Shown piece by piece: positions 25,855 to 33,697 of a stretch of 38,940 bases of DNA. The stretch lies in contig JADLAJ010000101.1 in NCBI GenBank assembly GCA_020848255.1, positions 1 to 38,940 on the forward strand. The letters are read 5' to 3'. Both the position numbers and the translations under genes were made by a program. Source of the DNA: Chitinophagales bacterium (lineage in GTDB: Bacteria > Bacteroidota > Bacteroidia > Chitinophagales > JADIYW01). A model generated the notes under the pieces. It did not search any database. It was not told the origin of the DNA and worked only from the letters and a program-made list of their open reading frames with translations. The stretch's first letter is position 1; the number at the start of each line of letters is the position of its first letter.

Positions 25855-26100
25855 ATGCAATATACAGCCGAAATAAACGTCATGCCACTCAGAGAGCTTT
25901 TAGATCCTCAGGGAAAAGCCGTGGAAAGTAGTTTAAATAAATTAGGATTCCATGCTTCACATGTCAGAATCGGAAAACATATCACGCTGAAGATAGAAGC
26001 AGCTTCCAAAGAAGCTGCCACTGCACAGGTAGAAGAGGCTTGCAAAAAATTACTGCACAATCCCGTGATGGAATATTACGAGTTTGTGATTGTAGAATAA
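25855..26100 (+). CDS. purS: Phosphoribosylformylglycinamidine synthase subunit PurS, 81 aa
   Basis: The full small-subunit family is recognisable. INVMPLRELLDPQGKAVESSLNKLGF is the conserved N-terminus; HVRIGKHITLKIEA and the closing KKLLHNPVMEYYEF complete it. The length is exactly that of PurS (about 80). PurS dimers bridge PurL and the glutaminase PurQ in the four-step purine pathway enzyme that makes FGAM. Neither purL nor purQ is next to it, so they must lie elsewhere. Many Bacteroidota instead use one large fused PurL, which would make a separate purS informative. A strong bidirectional terminator follows. Confidence 0.93.
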   Translation: MQYTAEINVMPLRELLDPQGKAVESSLNKLGFHASHVRIGKHITLKIEAASKEAATAQVEEACKKLLHNPVMEYYEFVIVE

Positions 26101-26109
26101 GTAACAAAG

Positions 26110-26162
26110 AATAATGAAAAAGAGAGCAATGCGATGTTGATCTCTTTTTTAGTTTCATTATT
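26110..26162. terminator. Bidirectional terminator between purS and the secreted-protein operon
   Basis: The outer stem aataatgaaa with tttcattatt and the inner stem aaaagaga with tctctttt enclose a 15-base loop, with a small bulge between the stems. It lies 10 bases past purS and 12 bases past the end of the minus-strand operon. A/T tracts inside the stem are suited to both directions. Confidence 0.7.
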
Positions 26163-26173
26163 ACCTCTTTTAT

Positions 26174-27364
26174 TTATTTTGCTAAAAAAGATTTTAGCTT
26201 TTCTAAATCAAGGTTTTTCTCAAAATCTTTAAATGCTTGTGCTGCTAAAGGTGAAGGAAGTTGCATATCCAGCTCTATAGTAATAAATTGTGGTACTTTG
26301 TTAGATATTGTTCGATTGAAATAAGCAGGATTAAAAACAAAATAATTTCCATAAGTTGATTTGTCTGCACTCACATATCTTCTCACATCATCCATCGTTT
26401 CAAATACTGCAGCTGTAAGCCCGCCAGGTCCATAATATTCTTTGTTTAATTCTTTTGCGGAAGCCGTATTTAGATAGGCATCTATATTTTTTACCCATTT
26501 GGTGTATAAATCTACCTGTGTTTGAATTTGTTGTTTTTGTCCTACTTTAATATCTTCCAGTTGTTTTATCATATCCGTAATTATTTTTTCTGCATCCGGG
26601 AAATTCTTCCTGTAAGCAGCAAATTCATCCGACATTCGTTTCTCATAATCGGCACGAGTTTCAGGTTTGGTAAATACCAATCCTGCTTTTGTATCTTCAA
26701 TGGTTTGTAATTGATTTTTTTTACAAATTTCTAATACTTGTTTTACAGTAAGCGGAATAAATATGGGCACATCCGGTTTGCATAAAATAAAATATATTTT
26801 ATTATCTATTTGTCTGTAATATATATATTTTCCATGTTCACCAAAGGTAGTTCCTGCTTGTAGATAGTATATTTGTTGATTGTTGTATGTATCATTAACG
26901 GATACAGTTTTTGATTCTTTGCCAATTACCTTAGTTTCATCATGCTCACATTTATAAGCAATGTATTCCGAAATAAAAAAATTAAACCCAAATAAAGCTT
27001 GAATACTTGGCGTAAAGACCTCTTTAACTTTACCATTTTTGCATTGCAATAAATTTAAACCAGAAGCCAGCTCATACTTTATCAGCTTTTCACTGGTTAG
27101 ATGATTACCGCTATTAATGTAATCAACACAAGACCAGTTGCCAGCCATTCCTTTAGTTGCTGCAAAAGCAGGCTCTACAGTGGTTGTAAAAACTTTTTTT
27201 ACCAGAGCCATTTGTTCTTTATTAGCAGTTGTTATAGCTTTTACAGTACTTAACTTAGACTTAGTTGGCAGTACTTTAAGTTCATCATCCGATTTACAGG
27301 GTTGTTGTGCTAAGGTAACAGCACATAGCATATTTGCAAGGATAAAATAGAATAGTTTTTTCAT
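26174..27364 (-). CDS. Secreted hypothetical protein, 396 aa
   Basis: The signal peptide ends at AVTLAQ (about residue 19). The mature protein has four or five scattered cysteines, an N-terminal helical part (LVKKVFTTTVEPAFAATKG), a beta-rich middle (YIYYRQIDNKIYFILCKPDVPIF), and a charged helical stretch (about 230-300) with many Lys, Asp and Gln. The end, FITIELDMQLPSPLAAQAF, is again mixed. I do not recognise the family. It is the last of six genes for secreted proteins on the minus strand and is followed by a terminator. Confidence 0.75.
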   Translation of the reverse strand: MKKLFYFILANMLCAVTLAQQPCKSDDELKVLPTKSKLSTVKAITTANKEQMALVKKVFTTTVEPAFAATKGMAGNWSCVDYINSGNHLTSEKLIKYELASGLNLLQCKNGKVKEVFTPSIQALFGFNFFISEYIAYKCEHDETKVIGKESKTVSVNDTYNNQQIYYLQAGTTFGEHGKYIYYRQIDNKIYFILCKPDVPIFIPLTVKQVLEICKKNQLQTIEDTKAGLVFTKPETRADYEKRMSDEFAAYRKNFPDAEKIITDMIKQLEDIKVGQKQQIQTQVDLYTKWVKNIDAYLNTASAKELNKEYYGPGGLTAAVFETMDDVRRYVSADKSTYGNYFVFNPAYFNRTISNKVPQFITIELDMQLPSPLAAQAFKDFEKNLDLEKLKSFLAK

Positions 27365-27396
27365 ATTAAGGTTGTTTGTTTTTATTATTTACTTTC

Positions 27397-27846
27397 TTAC
27401 AATTCTTTTCCAGGTTTAAATTTTGCAACTTTTTTATTTTTAGGCTTTTTTGTCACAGCCGAATTTTCATCATCATCCACAGCTCCTTTTGAATTCGTTG
27501 TTACAGACGCATTGCCAGCACTAGCTGCACCAGCTGAAGATTGTTGTGTAGTAGAAGCATCAGCGGCACCTGCATTAGATTTTGGTGTTGATGATGCATT
27601 TCCTGTACCTTCTGTAGATTTTGGTGCGGTACCAGCACCTGCAGCACCTGCGTTTGATTTTGGTGTAGTGGATGCGTTACCAGCATTTTCATTAGATGTT
27701 GGCTTTGATGATGCATTTCCTGCACCGGCATTATCTATGGTAGTTTTGGGAATGACGTTTGATTTAGCATTGCCATCTGTAGTGTTTTGCGCATACATAG
27801 CTTGTGCCAATATAAATGCGAGTGAAAGTGTGATTGTTTTTTTCAT
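27397..27846 (-). CDS. Secreted low-complexity Ala/Asn/Ser/Thr repeat protein, 149 aa
   Basis: A clear signal peptide (ending AMYAQ) is followed by about 100 residues of degenerate repeats built from PKSNAGAA, GNAS and TTPKS units. An acidic patch (VDDDENS) and a basic tail (KKPKNKKVAKFKPGKEL) follow. The composition suggests a disordered, cell-wall- or surface-spanning linker; nothing enzymatic is visible. A long ORF opposite it is only a by-product of the repeats. It sits between two larger secreted proteins, 18 bp and 32 bp away, in the same operon. Confidence 0.7.
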   Translation of the reverse strand: MKKTITLSLAFILAQAMYAQNTTDGNAKSNVIPKTTIDNAGAGNASSKPTSNENAGNASTTPKSNAGAAGAGTAPKSTEGTGNASSTPKSNAGAADASTTQQSSAGAASAGNASVTTNSKGAVDDDENSAVTKKPKNKKVAKFKPGKEL

Positions 27847-27864
27847 AGTTTTTTAATTTAATTA

Positions 27865-29793
27865 TTAATCCCATGCTCCTATTGGTGCCTTTTCTTGTTT
27901 GGGTTTTGATTTTGGTGCTGGTTTAGGTTTTGTTGTCGGTTTTGTAGTGCTTGTCTTTGGTTTAGGTACTAATGGTACCAAGTCTTCGTCACCTTTTGGT
28001 TTATCGTACACAGTACTTGCTTTTTCTTTAGTCGGATTAGAATCTATAATCGGGCTTCCTGTTTCTTTTATAATTTTTAGTGAGAAATCTCCTGAAATAA
28101 AATGTTCAATAGAATTGGAACAACTCTTAGCCATGTCTTTATCTTCATATACTTTACCTGAAAAACTACCACTGACAGTTCCTCCGTTTCCAGGGTTGTA
28201 TTCAGTAATATTAAATTCAAATGGCACACAATTGTCTCTTCCATCACAGGTATTTCCAACCATCCATCGTAAATTTTCCGAATTGGTAAATTGTTCTCCT
28301 GTAACACCTGTCTGTACCGACATTCTGGTATCATTTCTAAAAGAAGAAGACTCATCATCGCATTTAAGAAAGATTTGACCCTTAGCCGGATTTTTAATTT
28401 TAAAATAAACTATGGTTGCTTTTTTCGCATTGTCAGGTGTCATAAAACTGCTGGTAGCAGAAATTATAAGTTCGCCATCTACTAAGAAACATTGAGATAT
28501 TGGTGCTTCCAAATTTTTTTGTGCGTTTTGCTGCATGTTTTTAATGTAAGTAGAAGAAACGCCAAACTGTAACGTGTTAGTTGTTTTGCCATCTAAAGTG
28601 TAGTTTAAGAAATTTTCGTCTGTTAAATCTATTTTTGCAACTAATCTATATTTTTGAAATTTATTATTCATATTTTTTTGTTGTGAAATTAAATTTACAT
28701 GAACGAAAACAGTTTTTCCATTTACTGAAATAGTATTTGGAGCCTTGTATTTTGCGGTAAAATCAACAGGTGTTAATGTACCAAACGAATTAGATATAGG
28801 TGCTACATTACCATTTAATGACCAAGATGATATTTTATAATTCTCTAAATAATCTTTTGGATTCCTAGTTAATGGGACAAGATCATAATCAATTATAGTA
28901 TTAACAGTAAGGTCATCTTTATAAATTTTTTTGTTTACATCGTGAAGTTTTATCTTTAAGTCGTCTATTTTTTTAACAAGTTTATATATCATCTCTTGAT
29001 TTTGTTTATTTGTATAGTACATTAAATCTTTATATGCTCCTTTAAATTCAGTATAGAGTTTTTTTTCTATTTCATTTTGTTGGGCGGTCATTTCGAACCC
29101 TTCTACAGTAAAATTTATAATCTGCCCTCTTCCTATTGTCTTATTATTAGGAATAAGTTTTAATTTACTAAAAGCTCCGTAGCCCCATTTGCTAAAATGA
29201 TTAATAAAAGCAGCTAGAGTATTTTTTTGAGTATCAGTCACGGAGCTAATATTTAAAAACCAGTCTCCATTTTTGCCTTGTGTAACAACAGTTAATTCAT
29301 CTTCATTAGAACCTTCAATTTCTTCATTTGTATATTTTAAAGTTAGAATTACTGGTTTTTTAAATTGCTGTCCTTCAGGCAATAACTGAAAAGCATTTCC
29401 ACTGCCTGTTTCTAAATCGTTTCCAATTTCTTCAATACTTATTTCTGTTTTCTCAGCAACCGCACCTGCCGGAAATTTTAATGTAATTTTTCCGTTTGCT
29501 GATTTTATTTCACCTCCTTCCGGTCCGATGAGCTTGGTTGTTTTTGTACCTATTTCAGAAGGCTTGCTTTCTGCTTGTATGGAATTTTGTACACTTGGTT
29601 TGGCGTTTTTCATTTCTTCTACACTTGTAGGTAAGCCTTTAGTGTATTGTTTCACCATTTCCTGCTCTTCCGGTGTCATGGTTTTCATCATTTCCTGCAT
29701 TTGCTTCATGGCTTTATCCAAATCACTTTGTGATTGTGCACTTACAATAAGCACAGAAAAAATTAAGCAAAAAGAAATCAGTATTTTTTTCAT
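27865..29793 (-). CDS. Secreted protein with ZU5-like domain, 642 aa
   Basis: The signal peptide ends at LIVSAQ (about residue 20). A Met/Glu-rich helix (25-50) precedes a ZU5-like domain at about 86-205: IGPEGGEIKSANGKITLKFP, then GAVAEKTEISIEEI is the family pattern. A charged helical region (about 225-290) and a long beta-rich middle follow; these I do not recognise. The tail (from about 600) is a Pro/Lys/Thr-rich low-complexity stretch ending GAWD. ZU5 domains in eukaryotes bind other proteins; in bacterial surface proteins their role is open. It is in the secreted-protein operon. Confidence 0.75.
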   Translation of the reverse strand: MKKILISFCLIFSVLIVSAQSQSDLDKAMKQMQEMMKTMTPEEQEMVKQYTKGLPTSVEEMKNAKPSVQNSIQAESKPSEIGTKTTKLIGPEGGEIKSANGKITLKFPAGAVAEKTEISIEEIGNDLETGSGNAFQLLPEGQQFKKPVILTLKYTNEEIEGSNEDELTVVTQGKNGDWFLNISSVTDTQKNTLAAFINHFSKWGYGAFSKLKLIPNNKTIGRGQIINFTVEGFEMTAQQNEIEKKLYTEFKGAYKDLMYYTNKQNQEMIYKLVKKIDDLKIKLHDVNKKIYKDDLTVNTIIDYDLVPLTRNPKDYLENYKISSWSLNGNVAPISNSFGTLTPVDFTAKYKAPNTISVNGKTVFVHVNLISQQKNMNNKFQKYRLVAKIDLTDENFLNYTLDGKTTNTLQFGVSSTYIKNMQQNAQKNLEAPISQCFLVDGELIISATSSFMTPDNAKKATIVYFKIKNPAKGQIFLKCDDESSSFRNDTRMSVQTGVTGEQFTNSENLRWMVGNTCDGRDNCVPFEFNITEYNPGNGGTVSGSFSGKVYEDKDMAKSCSNSIEHFISGDFSLKIIKETGSPIIDSNPTKEKASTVYDKPKGDEDLVPLVPKPKTSTTKPTTKPKPAPKSKPKQEKAPIGAWD

Positions 29794-29833
29794 ATTCTAA
29801 AGTTTTATAGTATTAAATATAATGGTTTATTCT

Positions 29834-31039
29834 TTATTTATTTCGTTTTAGAAAAGCAAGCCGGTGTATGTAAATCATACTGTTATTTGTTTTTACATCT
29901 AAGCCTAAGCTTCCTGTAAATGCGGTTTGTTTTACTGTACCATTTATATAATGCAGCATGAGTGTAAAGTTGCTGATGTCGTAAGTGCCGCTGCCTGCTG
30001 GTACTGGTGCAGAATAATCATCTGCAAACATACCGTAATCAATAAAACTGCCATCTTGTTTTAATGTAATCATCGACCTATTCTTTGAATTATCATCTAA
30101 TTCCGGATCATTAATATTGTTATAAGAAGTCCAGGTGCCATTTAAGCGAACGCCATCTACAGGTTTACAACGAAAATAAGTATCACTGCTGTAAGGTTCC
30201 TGAAATTGTATCTGGTCTTTTGTTTTAAACGTGATAGCAAAAGGTGCTACCTCTTTAAACCATTGTAACGATGCTTTTCCATTTGATATACTATAGTAGC
30301 CAATTTCAGGATTGTTTTTATTGTATTTATCCATACCATCATCCGGAAGCAGTTTTGCCACTCTGCCATTGTCAAAGAATGTAATCCACTTTACCGTACC
30401 AGACGGTACTTTATCATAATAACTTTTTTTCAAATGTATTGCCATCCAAACGCCTTCTAAATTATTACCTGGCTTGAAAGATGTAGTAGTTGCAGTAGAT
30501 GTTGTTGCAGCTGAATTTGTTTTTGGTGCAGTAGAGTTTATGGACGTAGTCTTTGTTGCTGTTTTCTTTATATCAATATTTGATAAAAAATCTTCGATAT
30601 CTTTTTGGTGACTTTCATCATTTGTTAAAGATAATACGCTTGTAGTTCTTCCATATCCAACAAAAGTAGTGAGCAAAGCTAAATTACTCATTTCATTCGA
30701 TGTAAAATTTGCACCACCTGAAATAATTTCCCAGCCATCATCTTCTATTTTTTCTGTTTCTGGATCTTGCGTTATTTCAAATGGAGTTGCAACGAACTCT
30801 TTCCATTCATCCATAAATTCTTCGCCTGCATTTCCAACAGTTGCTGAGCTTGCATAAATACTGATAATACAATAGCTTCCTTTAGATTCGTCAGAAGTTG
30901 AATAACTTACTACACCTTCTTTCGTCGTTTTTTCCCAGCCTTTTGGTGCTTTGTATATAGCAATATCAAAGGTTTCTGTTTGCGCACAAGAGATGATAGT
31001 CAGCAATAGTGCAAAAATGGTAACGATGTTTTTTTTCAT
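29834..31039 (-). CDS. Secreted hypothetical protein, tandem paralogue B, 401 aa
   Basis: The start is the ATG at 31037-31039, where the signal peptide MKKNIVTIFALLLTIISCAQ begins. The frame stays open 30 codons upstream, but only into the end of its paralogue. The N-terminal domain (AIYKAPKGWEKTTKEGVVSYS to NIDIKK, about 20-160) is joined by a Thr/Ser/Ala linker to a C-terminal domain with lipocalin-like strands (NNLEGVWMAIHLKKSYYD; RLNGTWTSYNNINDPELDD; GSGTYDISNFTLMLHY). The same plan and many identical residues occur in the preceding gene, so they arose by tandem duplication. The function is unknown. The signal ends in ISCAQ, but a lipobox is not convincing. Confidence 0.8.
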   Translation of the reverse strand: MKKNIVTIFALLLTIISCAQTETFDIAIYKAPKGWEKTTKEGVVSYSTSDESKGSYCIISIYASSATVGNAGEEFMDEWKEFVATPFEITQDPETEKIEDDGWEIISGGANFTSNEMSNLALLTTFVGYGRTTSVLSLTNDESHQKDIEDFLSNIDIKKTATKTTSINSTAPKTNSAATTSTATTTSFKPGNNLEGVWMAIHLKKSYYDKVPSGTVKWITFFDNGRVAKLLPDDGMDKYNKNNPEIGYYSISNGKASLQWFKEVAPFAITFKTKDQIQFQEPYSSDTYFRCKPVDGVRLNGTWTSYNNINDPELDDNSKNRSMITLKQDGSFIDYGMFADDYSAPVPAGSGTYDISNFTLMLHYINGTVKQTAFTGSLGLDVKTNNSMIYIHRLAFLKRNK

Positions 31040-31058
31040 GGCTTCGGTTTTAACATTA

Positions 31059-32276
31059 CTAATCTCGTTTGCTAAAGCGCAATCTTTGCAAATAGATGGA
31101 TTTGTTATTGGTAAATAAATCGGTGCCAAACAAACCGGTTAGTGAAATTTTTCTAACTGTACCATTGTTGTAATTTAGTGTAAGCGAAAAATTATTAATA
31201 GAGTAGGTGCCGCTGCCTGCCGGTGTTGGTGGTCTGTCAAATACAGTTTGATCTAGAATTCTTTCAAAAATTCCATAATCTGTGAAGCTTCCGTTTTTAG
31301 AGAACCGTATCATTGATTTTGCGCCATTGCCATCATCTAAAGAAGGATCATTCGGATTGGCATAACTTGTCCAGGTGCCTTCTAATTTAAGACCATCAAC
31401 AGGTTTGCAACGGTAATATGGCTGAGAGTTTATTTCAATCTGATCATTGCTTTTAAATTTAATAGTTGACCAATCTACGTTTGAATACCATTTTGATTTT
31501 GCATTGCCACCACTGATTTCATAGTAGCCTAAATCCGAAGCGTTGTAATCAAATGTTGCCGGATCATCAGGCACTGCATTTTTTATTCTTCCATTTTTAA
31601 AAAATACAATCCATTCTGGTGAGCCGCTACTGATTAAATCGCCATAATATTGTGTAGTATGCAAGCGCATCCAGGGACCTTCTAAATTATTGGATGGTTT
31701 GAAGGATGGTGTTGCTGCTGCAGTACTTTTAGTTGCGGTAGTTGTTGTTGTGCTTGTGTTTGATGTTGTAGAATTAACAGGTGCAACCTTTTTTATCGTT
31801 TTATCAATTGTTAGATTGGCTAAAAATTCTTCAATATCTTTTTGATGATTTCCATCATTTGTCAGAAAAAGAATATTTACGGTTTTACCATAGCCAACAA
31901 ATGTGGTAAGTAATGCTAAACTTTCTATTTTTCCGCTGGTGAAGTTTGCTCCACCTGAAATAATTTCCCATCCGTCATCTTCAGTTATTTCCGTTTCAGG
32001 ATCTGCTTTTATATTAAATGCGGTAGCAACCAACTCGTTCCAGTAATCCGTAAATTCTTCACCTGCATTTCCAACCGTTGGAATGCTTGTATAAATATTA
32101 ATTGCACAATAAGTTCCGTACGTTTCATCAGAAGTTAAATAGGTAACAACACCTTCTTTTGTGCTTTTTACCCAACCTTTTGGTGCTTTGTAAGTTGAGA
32201 TATCAAAGGTTTCTGTTTGCGCATAAGATATTATGGTTAACAGAAGAGCAAAAATTGTGATGCTATTTTTTTTCAT
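31059..32276 (-). CDS. Secreted hypothetical protein, tandem paralogue A, 405 aa
   Basis: The signal peptide MKKNSITIFALLLTIISYAQ is almost identical to that of the next gene. An N-terminal domain (TFDISTYKAPKGWVKSTKEG to LTIDKTIKK), a Thr-rich linker, and a C-terminal domain follow (NNLEGPWMRLHTTQYYGD; KLEGTWTSYANPNDPSLDDG; GSGTYSINNFSLTLNYNNGT). The two conserved 'G-W/GTW' strands suggest a lipocalin-like barrel in the C-terminal half. No enzyme motif is visible. It lies 19 bp before its paralogue and 31 bp behind the propeller-like gene. Confidence 0.8.
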   Translation of the reverse strand: MKKNSITIFALLLTIISYAQTETFDISTYKAPKGWVKSTKEGVVTYLTSDETYGTYCAINIYTSIPTVGNAGEEFTDYWNELVATAFNIKADPETEITEDDGWEIISGGANFTSGKIESLALLTTFVGYGKTVNILFLTNDGNHQKDIEEFLANLTIDKTIKKVAPVNSTTSNTSTTTTTATKSTAAATPSFKPSNNLEGPWMRLHTTQYYGDLISSGSPEWIVFFKNGRIKNAVPDDPATFDYNASDLGYYEISGGNAKSKWYSNVDWSTIKFKSNDQIEINSQPYYRCKPVDGLKLEGTWTSYANPNDPSLDDGNGAKSMIRFSKNGSFTDYGIFERILDQTVFDRPPTPAGSGTYSINNFSLTLNYNNGTVRKISLTGLFGTDLFTNNKSIYLQRLRFSKRD

Positions 32277-32307
32277 AGTTTTAGTTTTTAAATAATACAG
32301 AATGCTT

Positions 32308-33555
32308 TTATGGTTCTATTCTTACTTCATACTTTCCGAATATGGCATAACTAAGGAACGCCTTATTTGTTAAAGTATTAAATAACAGGGTGGGTGTTTG
32401 TTTTTCATTATTGTATCCGCATGAAGGTCCGATACTTGGAACAGCACTAGTAATTCCCGTGCAATAGATATATCCTGAATAATCCCAGGCAGAACCTGTG
32501 TATTTTTTCACAAGGAATACACCACCTGCTGCATTCCATCCGGTAACATATGGTGTATCTGTACCCGGTACAAACGCTAAGGTAGATGATACATTGTTCA
32601 ATCCTGTGCCGTTTGATTTTACTTCAGACCATAGAATAGTTTGAACAGGATTGCCGCTCAAGTCAATAGTTTTTGGTCCTGCTTTTGCTTTTACTACTTT
32701 TACATATGAGTAGAAGGGTATGTCTGATGAGAAAACTACATAAGGTGAATTGTTTATCGGATTAAATGCAAGTGCACTTGTTGTGATACCAGTTACTTTG
32801 CCAACAGTGCCTGGTATACCATAATCATACCAGTTATTGTCACCTGCAAGACGTTTAATTGTTAAATAGCTGCTATTATTTATGAAGGCAATATATGGTT
32901 CATTGTTAGCAGGGTTAAATGCTAAGGAACAGGAGTAGTGCGGTTGATAAGGATTTGTATTACCGGTAGCAGTTCCAATAGTATTATTACCAACACTATT
33001 CCAAGTGCCAGTTCCATCAAATTTACTAACAACTACATTGTTATTATTTGTCCCATCAATGAATGTAAGAAATAATTCTTCTGTATTTGGTTTAAATACC
33101 AAGAGTGGTAAATGATGGCCAATGGCATTTTTCTGTATTTTTCCTAATTGTTCCCAGGCATTGGTTTTGTTGTTAAATTTATGTACTACATATTTATCAT
33201 TCCCATCTACATATACAACATAAGGTTCATCTGTAACAGGATTGATAACAATCGATGGTGCAAAGCTTATGTTTGAACTAAATAATCCAACCTGATTCCA
33301 CGAAATTTTAGAAATGTTACCGGATAAATTATCTGATTTCATAACAACTAATTCTGATGATGCATTTATAAATGCCGTATAAAGAACATTACTCTTAGCA
33401 CTAAATGCTAATGCCGGTGAGTAAAAAGTAGTTCCGGAATTTGGAGTATTGCCAAATTGCTTTCCAATTCGTTGCCAGGCTTGTGCAGAGATTGTAATAT
33501 TGGTGCCAATAACTAAGAGTATCAGCAACATTGTTTTAAAAGTTTGATTTTTCAT
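32308..33555 (-). CDS. Secreted beta-propeller-like protein, 415 aa
   Basis: The signal peptide ends at TISAQ (about residue 25). The rest is a chain of about six or seven similar units, each with a pattern like W-x-x-VG... P-x-LAFNP...PYVAF: examples are SPALAFSAKSNVLYTAFI, APSIVINPVTDEPYVVYV, HLPLLVFKPNTEELFLTFI, SCSLAFNPANNEPYIAFI and TSALAFNPINNSPYVVFS. This is the pattern of a propeller-type repeat. There is no cell-wall anchor or type IX sorting domain that I can identify. It is the first gene of the minus-strand operon of secreted proteins and is divergent from the histidine-kinase operon. Confidence 0.75.
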   Translation of the reverse strand: MKNQTFKTMLLILLVIGTNITISAQAWQRIGKQFGNTPNSGTTFYSPALAFSAKSNVLYTAFINASSELVVMKSDNLSGNISKISWNQVGLFSSNISFAPSIVINPVTDEPYVVYVDGNDKYVVHKFNNKTNAWEQLGKIQKNAIGHHLPLLVFKPNTEELFLTFIDGTNNNNVVVSKFDGTGTWNSVGNNTIGTATGNTNPYQPHYSCSLAFNPANNEPYIAFINNSSYLTIKRLAGDNNWYDYGIPGTVGKVTGITTSALAFNPINNSPYVVFSSDIPFYSYVKVVKAKAGPKTIDLSGNPVQTILWSEVKSNGTGLNNVSSTLAFVPGTDTPYVTGWNAAGGVFLVKKYTGSAWDYSGYIYCTGITSAVPSIGPSCGYNNEKQTPTLLFNTLTNKAFLSYAIFGKYEVRIEP

Positions 33556-33597
33556 AGTTTATAATTTTACTTATCTAAAAGTAGTTTTTAATTAACT

Positions 33598-33648
33598 GAA
33601 AAAAATCCCGTAAACACGGGAGTTTTAATTTACCCTTGAATGGGTGAT
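33598..33648 (-). terminator. Terminator-shaped hairpin upstream of the propeller gene
   Basis: On the minus strand TCCCGT and ACGGGA (33606-33621, loop GTTT) are followed by seven T. A weak ACCC/GGGT hairpin (33632-33645) lies just before. It points toward, and 51 bases ahead of, the first gene of the secreted-protein operon. It is therefore either an attenuator or an insulating terminator that stops antisense transcripts. Confidence 0.65.
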
Positions 33649-33668
33649 TTTTGCTGATAATATCGCAA

Positions 33669-33686
33669 ATCTTAAATATTTAAGAT
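33669..33686. promoter_or_regulatory. 18-bp perfect palindrome ahead of the kinase operon
   Basis: ATCTTAAAT followed directly by ATTTAAGAT is a perfect dyad with no spacer, ending 11 bases before the ATG at 33698. It lies in the region between the kinase operon and the secreted-protein operon and could be a regulator site for either. Confidence 0.55.
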
Positions 33687-33697
33687 ATTTTTACTTT

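Noticed and set aside
27512-27856. 114-codon plus-strand ORF opposite the low-complexity gene
   Set aside because: It is made by the GC-skewed repeats on the other strand; it has no promoter or start context, and its sequence is itself a degenerate repeat.
31040-31129. Extra 30 codons at the N-terminus of the tandem paralogue B
   Set aside because: They overlap the end of the upstream paralogue in another frame and precede a perfect signal peptide that starts at 31039.
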